A DNA stretch of 64,000 nucleotides from Paenibacillus allorhizosphaerae (GTDB lineage: Bacteria > Bacillota > Bacilli > Paenibacillales > NBRC-103111), in the NCBI RefSeq assembly GCF_910594985.1, contig NZ_CAJVCE010000001.1:1-64000 (forward strand), written 5' to 3'. The notes beneath the pieces were generated by a model. It was not told where the DNA came from. It saw only the letters and a program-made list of their open reading frames with translations, and did no database searches. This document shows positions 8,693-17,854 of the stretch, piece by piece; positions within the stretch are counted from its first letter, which is position 1; every line of letters begins with the position of its first letter. The position numbers were made by a program, and so were the translations under genes.

Positions 8693-10012
8693 TCATTTTT
8701 TCAACTCCGCCACCTTTTTATCGATGGCCTCATCCACCTCGCGCAGGTTGGTATTGATGTCCCCTTGGCCTTTCATGATTTTGATGAATGCGTTTTTGGC
8801 CAACAAGTCAACGGAGGAGTCAAAATATTTGCTCACAAATGGATCCGATTGTTTGTTTTTGAAGGGAGCCTGCAAATTTTTCCCCTGCAGCTCCGGAACC
8901 TCGGCGGCGAACTGTTTCTGAATGTCCGTATTTTTCAGCACAGTAGGATACCCTTTACGAACCATCTGCGTCTGTACTTCGTCGGAAAGCAAATGGGCAA
9001 TGACCTTGAATGCCTCTTCCTTATGCGGAGTCATGGGAGTAACGGCAAAGAAGCTGTAGTTCATGTAAGGATCCGTATTGGGTGCCTCAGGCAATGTAGG
9101 CATCGTTACGAGATCCCATTGTAAATCGGGATAATTTTTTGCCGCGCCGAACATCGTATCGAGGCTGCTGGGCAGCATGGCTAACGTTTGTTTGTAGAAA
9201 GGATCATAGGATTGGGCGAGGTTCCCGAATAATGGTCCTTGATTACCTGGAATATCATATATTTGCTTAGATACGGCTGCGCCTCTCGACCATTTCGACA
9301 GGCTTGCCTTGTCGTTACGGTCGATCACCTCCAAATTCAATTGCGAAGGAATGATGCTGTAAAAGGGCAGTTCCATCCCCAGATATTGGACACCGTTCTC
9401 ATTTCTCGTCATGCGCTTGGCGAGCTGAATCGCTTCATCCCAGGTCATTCCGTCCTTCGGATACGGGACGGCAAAACGGTCAAACAGCTGTTTATTGTAC
9501 AAAAGCCCATACAGAACCCTGGTATTCGGAAAGCCATACATTTGCCCTTTATCCCCGAATGCCTTGATGCTTTGCAGCAATTCGGGGGCGAGACGGCCCA
9601 GGTCATAGTTATACTTCTTAATCAGTTCGGTATGATCGAACTGCATCTTTGTCGGCATCACTTGCAAAATCATATGGTTTTTCGAACCGTGGATGATATC
9701 GGGCGGATTTCCCGCGGCGATCAATTTTTCCAAAGTATTTTGCTGCAGAGGGACTCTTTCCAAAGTAATATTGGGAAACTTCTTCTTGATCGGATCTTCA
9801 ATCGTGTTTTTCCATAAGATTTCGTTGGCTCCGGTCCAAATCTTGAGCGTAATCGGGCTTTTATTTTCTAATTGATCGATACTTACCATCGCTTTCTCGG
9901 GCTCCGGGGACGGCGCAGTTTGCTGCTTACCGGTATCTCCGCCGCTGCATCCGACGATAACAGCCGTCAGACTAACGAATACGAAAGACACAACACTACT
10001 TTTTTTCCACAT
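8693..10012 (-). CDS. Extracellular sugar-binding lipoprotein (ABC importer SBP) a
   Basis: Family 1-type solute-binding protein anchored outside the membrane. Signal peptide residues 1-21 with lipobox VIVGC, Cys22 to be lipidated. The body shows the features of this window's SBP family: TLKIWTG early strand, FAVPYPKDGMTWDEA near residue 175, and a DINTNLREVDEAIDKKVAEL tail. It lies between a Gfo/Idh/MocA gene and GH127, on one strand, so the three look like one transcript. A perfect cre box lies 19 bases before its start. No permease is nearby. Confidence 0.93.
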   Translation of the reverse strand: MWKKSSVVSFVFVSLTAVIVGCSGGDTGKQQTAPSPEPEKAMVSIDQLENKSPITLKIWTGANEILWKNTIEDPIKKKFPNITLERVPLQQNTLEKLIAAGNPPDIIHGSKNHMILQVMPTKMQFDHTELIKKYNYDLGRLAPELLQSIKAFGDKGQMYGFPNTRVLYGLLYNKQLFDRFAVPYPKDGMTWDEAIQLAKRMTRNENGVQYLGMELPFYSIIPSQLNLEVIDRNDKASLSKWSRGAAVSKQIYDIPGNQGPLFGNLAQSYDPFYKQTLAMLPSSLDTMFGAAKNYPDLQWDLVTMPTLPEAPNTDPYMNYSFFAVTPMTPHKEEAFKVIAHLLSDEVQTQMVRKGYPTVLKNTDIQKQFAAEVPELQGKNLQAPFKNKQSDPFVSKYFDSSVDLLAKNAFIKIMKGQGDINTNLREVDEAIDKKVAELKK

Positions 10013-10030
10013 ACATGGACCTCCTCTATT

Positions 10031-10044
10031 TGAAAGCGTTATCA
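10031..10044 (-). promoter_or_regulatory. cre box (CcpA site) upstream of SBP a
   Basis: TGAAAGCGTTATCA fits the consensus TGWNANCGNTNWCA at every position. It sits just upstream of the SBP start, where CcpA binding would block transcription when preferred sugars are present. Confidence 0.6.
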
Positions 10045-10089
10045 GAAACGCGTCTGATCGAATCCTTTCAATGAAGATACATTCGTATT

Positions 10090-11196
10090 TTAGTGGATGC
10101 TTTTCAGCAGCTCCGTTCGTTCAACGACACGGCCTTCCTGGCTGGAGATAACGGCAGCGCTCGTCATGGCGACCGTATTTAAATTATCTAGGGGTGTAAC
10201 GGAAGGGGGCTGAGATAAAGCGATCGCATTCATTAAATCTCCCATTGGACCTATAAATGCATCCGGGAACCAAGATCCCTCGAGTGCAATTTCATGAATC
10301 GTGCTCGGCTCTTTCACCCTTGCGATCCACACCTTATCATGACTCGCCCACATACTGCCCTCCGTTCCGTCCAAGCTCCAAGTATACGAATGTGAACGGA
10401 CTGCGCGAGCAATATTATTGAAATGAAGGTTTGCCATCAGCGACGCCCGGCCCCCCGCCTCACCGAATTCAATGTTCATCGAGTAGATCATCGGACTAAC
10501 CGCATGTTGACCCGGTACTTCCGCCGTCGTACAGTGAAGCCGGGTCCACTCCTTGCCTCCGGCAGCGGGAGAAGCGGCAAAGTAGCGGCAAATGTCCAAG
10601 TAATGAACTCCGTTGTCGACGATATTGCAATTCTCCATCTTCGTCCACCATTTGCCCGGCTGATCCTGAAACGTCCGCTTCACGTTCTGGATGCTGTATA
10701 GTTGACCGATCACGCCCCGATCGAGCAGGATCCGAAGCGCACGGTGGGATGGCGCCCACCGCGCCTGCTGATTGACGCCCATCACAATCCCAGATTGGTC
10801 TGCAAATTCTGCTAACCGTTCAGCCTCGCCCAGATCAAAATGCAAAGGCTTCTGTGTAAGGACGGGGCGAGGCCGCTTCGCGATTTCTATCAACACTTCC
10901 ATCCGATGCTGAGGATGAAGGGCCATATCGATGATAGCTACGCGGTCTTGTTCCAGAAGTTCCCTGATATTTGTCGTCCAGAAGGGGATACCGAATTTCT
11001 CCGCGGTGCTGCGGGCGGCATCCTCGCGAATATCGCAGCAGGCCACAACGTTGTATCCCGCTTTGCGGTATGCGGGCAAATGTCTACCCACCGCAATGCC
11101 GCCACAACCAATGAGTCCAATTCCATACGGCCCGCTATCCATACTATTGCTATATAACGGGTGATAATCTTTGACTTCCAGCCTGATCTCAGTCAT
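10090..11196 (-). CDS. Gfo/Idh/MocA-family oxidoreductase 1
   Basis: NAD(P)-dependent sugar oxidoreductase. The N-terminal Rossmann motif is GIGLIGCGGIAVGRHL near residues 25-40; the TQKPLHFDLGEAERL segment near residue 115 carries the family EKP-type position, here QKP, and the C-terminal alpha/beta domain follows. Start ATG has AAGGAGG upstream. It heads the unit Gfo - SBP - GH127. The N-terminus is some 23 residues longer than usual. Members oxidise or epimerise sugars and inositols; substrate unknown here. Confidence 0.9.
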   Translation of the reverse strand: MTEIRLEVKDYHPLYSNSMDSGPYGIGLIGCGGIAVGRHLPAYRKAGYNVVACCDIREDAARSTAEKFGIPFWTTNIRELLEQDRVAIIDMALHPQHRMEVLIEIAKRPRPVLTQKPLHFDLGEAERLAEFADQSGIVMGVNQQARWAPSHRALRILLDRGVIGQLYSIQNVKRTFQDQPGKWWTKMENCNIVDNGVHYLDICRYFAASPAAGGKEWTRLHCTTAEVPGQHAVSPMIYSMNIEFGEAGGRASLMANLHFNNIARAVRSHSYTWSLDGTEGSMWASHDKVWIARVKEPSTIHEIALEGSWFPDAFIGPMGDLMNAIALSQPPSVTPLDNLNTVAMTSAAVISSQEGRVVERTELLKSIH

Positions 11197-11781
11197 TGGG
11201 CTGCCTCCTTAAGTACTAATCGAACATGCACATATCGACTTTTTCCGTAGCGACACCTAGCTCCACCCCATCCGCTTCCTTTCCCCACAGCGGATTTCAT
11301 TTGTCGGCAATAACCATAAAAGCCGTAGTAGCACTGCCCTCAAAAAGACGTGTTTGTGAGTTATTCAACACGTTAATTCTGCGAAGTGAAGAGAGTTATT
11401 ACTTTCATAATATGAGATTATATCTCATAATAAGTATATAATAATAACTGCACCGTTATTTAGATTATGCATCCGGTGCAGTTTATAATGGTGAATGGTT
11501 GATATCTCAAACATTCATGCATTTCATAATATGGGATTGTATACCATGATGTAACAACTTAATTGTAAAATGAATCCCACTTTCTGTCAACACTAGGAGC
11601 AGTCCTAAAATGGCAAATCTCTACTCGTGAGGAACACAATCTTTTGCAGCCGCACAAGAGAAAAAGTGCTCCTGGAACTGCACCTATATCCATAGAAGCA
11701 GGTCGCCTCGGCGCTTGCTCCAATGGGTCAATTCATTATCGTATCCGTTAACCTTTTTTATGCTAATCACAAAGGGCTAAT
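11197..11781 (-). promoter_or_regulatory. Intergenic region with two inverted-repeat sites and a hairpin
   Basis: No gene is seen in this stretch of 585 bases. It holds a perfect 8-bp inverted repeat (TATGAGAT-TAT-ATCTCATA, 11411-11429), a weaker related one (TATGGGAT-TGT-ATACCATG, 11530-11548), both preceded by CATAA, and a 10-bp hairpin (AACTGCACCG 11446-11455 with CGGTGCAGTT 11474-11483) between them. The repeated sites look like operators for the Gfo/SBP/GH127 unit. Confidence 0.45.
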
Positions 11782-12873
11782 TTACCGGCTCCTCCTTATT
11801 TCTTGAAGCGAATATTCCTGTAATATATCATCGATCAGCACCGGCTGCCGGGTTTGTATGCTTCTCTCCATAGCGGCCATTATTGCCAGCGTATGAATGC
11901 CTTCGTTCAAATCCGGCATCGGTGTCACTCCCTGGTCTAGACAATCGGCGAAGTATTCGATGTAGTTCTGATACTCCCCGGCATGATGGCTTTCGCCTTC
12001 AAAACGGAAATAGTAAGAACGCTTCTCTTCAAACGAATGCGTTGTCGGTTCTTCACCTGCAAAATGAGTATGGTAAAGCAGCTTAGAATAAAGAGCTCGA
12101 CTTGTTCCCTTGGAACCTCGCAGCGTGCAGCCAATTCCCGAGTCAACCTGACGAAGCGTTGGCTTCGTATAGGAGCCGCTTACTTGAGCAATACGGCCTA
12201 CTTCATCTTTCAGCAAAAATCTTAATGTATCGGGACAAGTCAACCCGTATTCCTGATTCACTTTACTCGAGTGTCCGTAACCGAACACTTCCTCTATACA
12301 CGGAATATACCATCTGGCTAGATCGACAGCGTGACTCATGAAATTGTGCAGCCAACTGAAACCTTTCTGGAGGCTCCAATCCCGCTGTAGAAACCAGCGA
12401 GAATCCGAGATGTAATAGGTTTCCACCGTATCAACTTCACCATGCCGTCCCGCCAAAAAATCTCTCCGCTGATGGATCATTGGTTCGAAAAACCTCGTGC
12501 TCTGCCCGACAAATACAAGCTTCCCGGCCGCCTTCGAAGCGAGGAGCAAGGAGGATGCATCCTCCAGCGAATGCAGCAGCGGCTTCGTGACAATAACGTG
12601 CTTGCCTGCCTCAAGTGCCTGCTTGATATGCCGGCCATGCAGTTGATCCGGTGTGTAGATCGCGATAACTTCAATGTCCGGATCACTGAGCAGATCGTCG
12701 TAATGGGTCGTATAACGGAGTAAGCCGAATTCCTCTATACGTTCCTTGCATAGGTCCTCGTTCAGATCGCAGACATTTGTCAACTCCCAACGTTCGCTCT
12801 GCATTGCAGCTGAGATAATGCTTCGTCCTTCGCCTAATCCAATGACACCCAACTTGTACTTCCGATCTGCCAT
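11782..12873 (-). CDS. Gfo/Idh/MocA-family oxidoreductase 2
   Basis: Second NAD(P)-dependent sugar oxidoreductase of the family. Rossmann start KLGVIGLGEGRSII near residues 6-19, and the family EKP-type segment reads HVIVTKPLLHSLEDA near residue 90. The C-terminal domain is of normal length. The ATG at 12873 has GAAGGA upstream; the ATG at 12885 touches the AAAGG site and is less likely. Separated from the first Gfo gene by 585 bases of regulatory-looking DNA. It probably works on the same sugar pool; substrate unknown. Confidence 0.88.
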   Translation of the reverse strand: MADRKYKLGVIGLGEGRSIISAAMQSERWELTNVCDLNEDLCKERIEEFGLLRYTTHYDDLLSDPDIEVIAIYTPDQLHGRHIKQALEAGKHVIVTKPLLHSLEDASSLLLASKAAGKLVFVGQSTRFFEPMIHQRRDFLAGRHGEVDTVETYYISDSRWFLQRDWSLQKGFSWLHNFMSHAVDLARWYIPCIEEVFGYGHSSKVNQEYGLTCPDTLRFLLKDEVGRIAQVSGSYTKPTLRQVDSGIGCTLRGSKGTSRALYSKLLYHTHFAGEEPTTHSFEEKRSYYFRFEGESHHAGEYQNYIEYFADCLDQGVTPMPDLNEGIHTLAIMAAMERSIQTRQPVLIDDILQEYSLQEIRRSR

Positions 12874-13382
12874 ATTTTCCTTCATCCTTTTGTTTCGTCT
12901 CTTAACATCAAGGCACTATTTTTTGGGATTACTGATACAACGAACCTAGGGAAAATTCCCCTTTTGTTATCTATTCGCTTTCATTGTAGATAACTATAAG
13001 AACGCCACCTTGATTTCATTAGGTTTCGAACCAGCGGACAAGCCCGTCATAACGGGGCGTCCCTTTTTTTTGGCAATCTCCATTTTTTAGCCCTAACAGG
13101 CAGCGCAGCAGATGCTATCGGTCATGTGTAGCAATCCACTTCATTCTACTCGTCAAATAAAACATAATTTTTCACGAGCTAAACGCAAGCTGGCAGAAAA
13201 AAATGATCTGCTTATGGAGCATTATGAGCGAATCAAACGGTATATCTCCTATAAAGCTTTAATTCGGCTAACGTTATCCTGCGAGTTAAAGTAGCGATTT
13301 AGGTTACCCTTCCGCCGCGCGGCATACAAGGTTGGCAGGGGTCTTTTCTAGAGGGCGCCATAATCCAAACAGGGGAGCCGGT
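12874..13382. other. Gene-poor stretch with an orphan terminator
   Basis: No convincing gene. A small plus-strand frame at 13112-13294 has no ribosome site and no recognisable family. A plus-strand terminator lies at 13036-13071. Confidence 0.4.
13036..13071 (+). terminator. Orphan rho-independent terminator
   Basis: GGACAAGCCCGT pairs with ACGGGGCGTCC (one bulge), followed by eight Ts on the plus strand. No plus-strand gene precedes it, so it may end a small untranslated RNA or mark a lost gene. Confidence 0.6.
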
Positions 13383-14195
13383 TTATAACGAGATAAATGG
13401 CTTTACGCTTTCTTTCAATGTAGTGACCGGACGCCCAAGTAACCGTTCCAGATCGCTCGAGGTCGATGTCGTATCGATTTTGCTTAAGAACCCGTATATC
13501 CAATTTCGGATCTCGGGGTCTGGCTGCAGGGAGATGGTCTTACCTGAAAGGCTGGATAAAGCGTCGGCCAAATCTTCAAAGGTCCAAGGAGCGGATGCGG
13601 TGAGTTCGTATATTTTGTTCTTATGGCCGGGTTCGGAAAGAACGGCAGCACAGACGGCGGCTAGATCTTGACGCGTGACCGAGTTGAACTTCCAATCTCC
13701 AGGAACAATGCTAAGTTTCCCCTTCTTTATCGCCTCGTTTATATCGAGAGCTCCCACAAAATCGGTGTACAAAGCGTTCCGTAAAAAAGTAAAGGGAATT
13801 CCAGTGGTTCGAATCGCATGTTCTGTAGCCAAATGCAAATGAACGGGCGAAACGGATCCATGTTCAGGGAATGCAAAGCTGGTGTAAAGTAAATGGTCCA
13901 CTTTCGATTTTTTCGCCGCTTCAATGACATGGGCATGTTGGCGTAAGCGTATGGTATCGTCGTGATGCGAGCTTGAAATCAATAGCAATCGGGAGGCTCC
14001 TGCGAAAGCATGTTCAAGCGATTCGGGTTGATCGTAATCGCAATGCCGGACGATAATTCCCTGCTCCTCATACGGCTTACCGGATTCGAGACGGCGAACG
14101 CAAGCAATGATTTGTTCCGATGAAACCTTTTGAAGGAGCTGGTTGATGATGAAACGGCCTAATTTGCCACTGGCCCCTGTAATAACGATCGACAC
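13383..14195 (-). CDS. NmrA-like NAD(P)H-binding oxidoreductase (QorB/YtfG type) 1
   Basis: Atypical short-chain dehydrogenase of the NmrA group. The cofactor motif is VITGASGKLGRFI near residues 4-16, followed by a YDQPESLEHAFAGASRLLLIS segment; the remaining alpha/beta domain is of normal length (270 residues). Such proteins act as quinone or azo reductases or as redox sensors. A perfect palindrome lies 27 bases upstream of the ATG and matches the one before the adjacent MarR gene, so this is very likely the MarR target. Confidence 0.9.
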   Translation of the reverse strand: MSIVITGASGKLGRFIINQLLQKVSSEQIIACVRRLESGKPYEEQGIIVRHCDYDQPESLEHAFAGASRLLLISSSHHDDTIRLRQHAHVIEAAKKSKVDHLLYTSFAFPEHGSVSPVHLHLATEHAIRTTGIPFTFLRNALYTDFVGALDINEAIKKGKLSIVPGDWKFNSVTRQDLAAVCAAVLSEPGHKNKIYELTASAPWTFEDLADALSSLSGKTISLQPDPEIRNWIYGFLSKIDTTSTSSDLERLLGRPVTTLKESVKPFISL

Positions 14196-14221
14196 GGAAC
14201 TACATCCTTTCTGAATGTATT

Positions 14222-14243
14222 TTTAGTTAAGGACTTAACTAAA
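14222..14243 (-). promoter_or_regulatory. MarR operator 1 (perfect palindrome)
   Basis: TTTAGTTAAG-GA-CTTAACTAAA, a perfect palindrome with 10-base arms, between the MarR gene and the reductase it probably controls. Confidence 0.8.
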
Positions 14244-14258
14244 TGCGTAAATTGTTCA

Positions 14259-14711
14259 TTAAGCCTTTCTTAATTTATTTAAAAAGACTAGGAGTTGGCT
14301 CAATTCCTTGTCTTCCAGCGCTTGCATTTTTTCCATAATCGTTTGCCGATTGTCGGGTAAATATCGCCACAAGAGGCTTTGACCTTCGCTTGTAATGGAA
14401 ATCACCCATTTTCTGCCGTCACTCGGATGAGGTTGCCGGCCAACAAATCCTTCCTTTTCTAAGGGGCTAAGCAACAGACTTATATTCGACTTTGTTACTC
14501 CGATTTTTTGGGCCAGCTTCGATGGAAGCATGGTGCCTCCTTCCTTCATGATTTCAACCAAAATTCGAATTCTTGCTCCATTGACTCCTTTGGACTGCCA
14601 ATATTTCTCCGAGACATCGACCAGTTTGGCCGTCGTTTCTACCAGTGTGAAGAAAACCAGATTGTGCAGTGGCAAATCAAGTACATACTGCTGCAGGTCG
14701 TCCTTCCTCAT
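14259..14711 (-). CDS. MarR-family transcriptional regulator
   Basis: Winged-helix repressor of 150 residues. The helix-turn-helix lies around residues 58-82 (MLPSKLAQKIGVTKSNISLLLSPLEKEGFV) and the wing around 84-100 (GRQPHPSDGRKWVISIT). Helices at both ends form the dimer interface. Two matching palindromes, one before this gene and one before the downstream NmrA-type reductase, indicate autoregulation and control of that gene. The inducing ligand is unknown; no conserved regulatory cysteine is evident. Confidence 0.92.
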   Translation of the reverse strand: MRKDDLQQYVLDLPLHNLVFFTLVETTAKLVDVSEKYWQSKGVNGARIRILVEIMKEGGTMLPSKLAQKIGVTKSNISLLLSPLEKEGFVGRQPHPSDGRKWVISITSEGQSLLWRYLPDNRQTIMEKMQALEDKELSQLLVFLNKLRKA

Positions 14712-14729
14712 ATCGCCACATCGCTTTCA

Positions 14730-14751
14730 TTTGGTTAAGTGCTTAACTAAA
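14730..14751 (-). promoter_or_regulatory. MarR operator 2
   Basis: TTTGGTTAAG-TG-CTTAACTAAA, the same palindrome as at 14222 with one arm mismatch, 18 bases upstream of the MarR start. Confidence 0.8.
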
Positions 14752-14765
14752 ATGAATTTACTAAA

Positions 14766-14935
14766 GCTTGTGGATATTGTCAATCATTGAAGCAAACCGC
14801 TAGGAAACGAGCGACCGCGGCGGTGAATGAGATCCGGGAGATGCCGGGCCATTTGTACATGAAACCGATTCGGGATTGTAATACCCTGTTTGGTATATTA
14901 AGCAAATGGAAGGGGTATAATTACTCCGCTTATTA
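14766..14935 (+). other. Open frame of unknown origin, possible remnant
   Basis: A plus-strand frame stays open over about 55 codons (including NEIREMPGHLYMKPIRDCNT) and ends at a TAA near 14935. No ribosome site or family is seen. It may be the tail of a lost gene. Confidence 0.2.
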
Positions 14936-15026
14936 AATCTAACGAAATTGTTATACACGGAGAAGAATAATTGCTCGCAAAATTCCCGATAATAAAATGG
15001 ATAATCTAGGATTAAGGAGGTTCATT

Positions 15027-16058
15027 ATGGAAACCATTAAGCCAACTAAAATCAATGTAACCAATAATGAAGGTAAATTAACTTCTGCTGAGCAAGGTAA
15101 ATTATGGGCTACATATGTTGGAAATACAATGTCTCAATGCGTTTTAAGCTATATGCTTAACCATGTTGATGATGAAGAGATTAAAAAACTCCTAGAAAAC
15201 GCCATTGGTTTATCCAACGAATTCGTGCAAACCATAACGGAGATCTATGAACAGGAAAATTATCCTATTCCCAGAGGGTTTACTAAGGATGATGTAAATG
15301 TAGGTGCGCCTAGGTTGTTCGCAGACGAATTCTATCCACATTATTTGAAATATGTGGGCAAAGCAGGCATTAGCCTATATGCAATTGCTATACCGTTGGT
15401 CACAAGATCAGATGTTAGAGCATTTTATACACAATGTATCGATTTGACCGTTAAATTAATGAATCAGATTAACGAAATATTAATTAGAAAAGGGCTGTTA
15501 ACGAAGCCCTCTTATATTCCTTATCCAGACCGTGTAGATTTTATAAAAGAACAAAGTTATCTAAATGGATTTTTTGGTGACGTTCGACCGCTTCAAGCTT
15601 TAGAGATTACACATCTATACGACAACATTGAAAATAATGCGACAAGTAAAGCCGTCTTACTTGGATTTAGCCAGATAACGAAAACGGACCAAACAAGAAA
15701 GTATTTCCTAAGAGGTAAAGAAATTGCAGAAAAACATTACAATATCTTTAGTCAATTGTTACAGCAGGAGGATTTATCTGCACCTCCCATGCTTGATCCT
15801 TTAGTGACCACGTCAACGTTTGCACCGTTTTCAGATAAGTTGATGATGTTCCATAAACTGGATATGTTTGCGGTAAGAATACGAGCTTATGGAAATGCTT
15901 TATCGATGAGTGCAAGGCTGGATGTGGCAGAAAAGTTTGGGCGCCTCCTATTAGAAGTTGGAAAGTATGTTGAGGATGGAGCCACTATTTTGATTGATCA
16001 CGGATGGATGGAGCAGCCTCCTCAGGCAGCGGATCGTAAAGACTTGGCCTCAAAATAA
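15027..16058 (+). CDS. DUF3231 family protein
   Basis: Protein of the DUF3231 family found in spore-forming Firmicutes, 343 residues, two similar alpha-helical halves (ferritin-like/CotF-like bundles, residues about 15-165 and 180-335). Start chosen from a perfect AAGGAGG six bases before the ATG; the in-frame ATG at 14997 has none. The end (EQPPQAADRKDLASK) is typical of the family. Its role is unknown; CotF-like bundles suggest a spore-coat or stress link. It converges on the decayed GH27 gene. Confidence 0.9.
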   Translation: METIKPTKINVTNNEGKLTSAEQGKLWATYVGNTMSQCVLSYMLNHVDDEEIKKLLENAIGLSNEFVQTITEIYEQENYPIPRGFTKDDVNVGAPRLFADEFYPHYLKYVGKAGISLYAIAIPLVTRSDVRAFYTQCIDLTVKLMNQINEILIRKGLLTKPSYIPYPDRVDFIKEQSYLNGFFGDVRPLQALEITHLYDNIENNATSKAVLLGFSQITKTDQTRKYFLRGKEIAEKHYNIFSQLLQQEDLSAPPMLDPLVTTSTFAPFSDKLMMFHKLDMFAVRIRAYGNALSMSARLDVAEKFGRLLLEVGKYVEDGATILIDHGWMEQPPQAADRKDLASK

Positions 16059-16061
16059 CGG

Positions 16062-16416
16062 ATTCGGCCAACATTGTGTGCGACTTACCGCTAAACATAC
16101 CGAAAATCAATACGTCGTAGCCAGCAATTTCGACAGTCAGCACCGCTCCGTCATCCCGCATGACCTGACCGCCCCATATGTTGATGAATCGGATGTCGTT
16201 CTTTTCTTCCAAAGAAAGCTCCAATCGATTCAATCGTATCCATGGGGTTGTTCAGTCGCGCGTTGTTCTCAGCATGCTCGCTTGCCGGTACGCGGACATA
16301 TGGACACGGCGCGGCACAGCCGTAGCAGTCGAAGCTTTCCATCCGAGCGGCGGTTTTAGAGCCGCACCTTGTGGCGTTCGGTTTGTAACCGTCAGCTCCG
16401 TCCCTGAATAGGTCAT
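16062..16416 (-). pseudogene. GH27-type alpha-galactosidase, truncated and frameshifted
   Basis: An ATG overlaps the stop of SBP b (ATGA), as in coupled genes. The frame reads LTVTNRTPQGAALKPPLGW and then needs a one-base shift to continue as NSFDCYGCA, the start signature of GH27/clan D glycosidases (PPxGWNSxD). A C-terminal-like piece follows in yet another frame (WGGQVMRDDGAVLTVEIAGYDV), so the catalytic core is deleted and only about 115 codons remain. The family call rests on the N-terminal signature. Confidence 0.6.
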
Positions 16417-17708
16417 TTGCTGTTCGCCAGTTCTTCCTCTATTTTTTTGTTGGCCAGTTCCTCCGCCTCGCGGAGCGCCGTTATAATATCCACATTATTT
16501 GCAAGAACTTTTTGATTCATGGCCGGGCCAATATGAGAACTTGCGATCTGAGAATACTTGTCAATGCCTCTCCTGACCCCGTTCTTATTATAAAAGATCG
16601 CGTTTACGTTCTTTCCTTCCAAAGATTTCAAACGGACACCAAAATCCTGTTTCGCTTTCGGATCGATCAAACTCGTCAACCTGCCCCGTTTATTCATTTC
16701 ATGTTGGTTGGTCACATCCGTTGCAACTTGCATCACCTTAAATGCGGCCTCCTTATTTTTCCCTGTTGACGTTAGCATCAAGAGATGGACGTCAAGCTCC
16801 GCGCCGATTTGGGGTGCTTCCGGAAACGACGGGTGTGATACCATGTCCCAATTCATCGGATTTCCTTGGTTATGTAACTCTTCAAATTCTCCCAACCGCG
16901 CTCCCATGGCTGCCATCATCGCCAAGGTGCGATCCGCTTCGAACGTTTTAATATTGTTTCCGGGTTTATTGCCCGGAATATCCCAGATGGCTTTATGAAC
17001 TTTAAAGATATGAATCCACTCGTCTCCGGTCAATGTTGCTTTTTTCGTTGTCGCATTATAAGATCTCAGTGAAAGCTGACCTGCCATTCGATCCACGCCG
17101 GCGGGATGTAAGCCATAATATTGCTGCCCGTTCTCCATTCGGGTCATCTGCTTCGCAAGCTCCGTCGTTTCTTCCCACGTCATGCCGTCTCTAGGGTAGG
17201 GCACACCGAATTTATCAAACAGATCTTTGTTATAAAACAGCGCGGGAAAGTTGATGGAAAACGGAAGGGCATACAACTGTCCTTGCTCTCCATAAGCTCG
17301 GATCGTTTCAATCGCCGTCGGTTCAAAAGCGTTTAAATCCATGTTGTTGAATTTCACCAAAGGCGTCAAATCTTCCAGCGCATCGAGTTCCTTGAACTGA
17401 CGGATAACATCGGGACTTCCGAACACAATATCCGGCAAAATTTCATTTGCTACAAGGGTTTGCGGTGTGGTGTTCGCGTCCGTACGCACAAGTTCTAATG
17501 TTATATTCGGATATTTCTTTTTTACCGGCTCAGCAATCAGAACATTATATTCCTCATCGGAAATATTGGCCCCGCGTTGATATAGAACCAAGTGTACAGG
17601 CGCATCATTACTTGCAACGTGTTGATCAGCGCCTTTTATGCTGCATCCGGTGCTCGCGACGATTGCGAGAATCAATAGCACGACGGAAGTTATTTGCTTT
17701 TTGTTCAT
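16413..17708 (-). CDS. Extracellular sugar-binding lipoprotein b
   Basis: Solute-binding lipoprotein, 431 residues; lipobox ASTGC with Cys22. It carries VLYQRGANISDEEYNVLIAE near residue 41, the FGVPYPRDGMTWEET motif near residue 175 and a DIITALREAEELANKKIEEE tail. It is closest in this window to SBP f at 37221, which shares the QRGANISDEE segment and most of the body, so the two are likely recent duplicates. Good ribosome site (GGGGAG). Coupled by ATGA to the decayed GH27 gene, hinting that it once served a galactoside. Confidence 0.93.
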   Translation of the reverse strand: MNKKQITSVVLLILAIVASTGCSIKGADQHVASNDAPVHLVLYQRGANISDEEYNVLIAEPVKKKYPNITLELVRTDANTTPQTLVANEILPDIVFGSPDVIRQFKELDALEDLTPLVKFNNMDLNAFEPTAIETIRAYGEQGQLYALPFSINFPALFYNKDLFDKFGVPYPRDGMTWEETTELAKQMTRMENGQQYYGLHPAGVDRMAGQLSLRSYNATTKKATLTGDEWIHIFKVHKAIWDIPGNKPGNNIKTFEADRTLAMMAAMGARLGEFEELHNQGNPMNWDMVSHPSFPEAPQIGAELDVHLLMLTSTGKNKEAAFKVMQVATDVTNQHEMNKRGRLTSLIDPKAKQDFGVRLKSLEGKNVNAIFYNKNGVRRGIDKYSQIASSHIGPAMNQKVLANNVDIITALREAEELANKKIEEELANSK

Positions 17709-17854
17709 TTTTCTCCCCTCACAGGCACATTTTTTTAAAATACTCCCATTCTAATAATTCACATCGTTTTTATTGGTTTTAAGTGAGCAAGATGCACAAG
17801 GTACCACGTATAGATAATGTACGGCATGCTTCCGGAAGTGACCGCCTCGTGACC

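Noticed and set aside
13018..13034. tRNA T-loop-like sequence (GGTTTCGAACC)
   Set aside because: No acceptor, D or anticodon arm can be built around it.
13112..13294. 60-codon plus-strand frame between genes
   Set aside because: No ribosome site and no recognisable domain; located between gene-free spacers.
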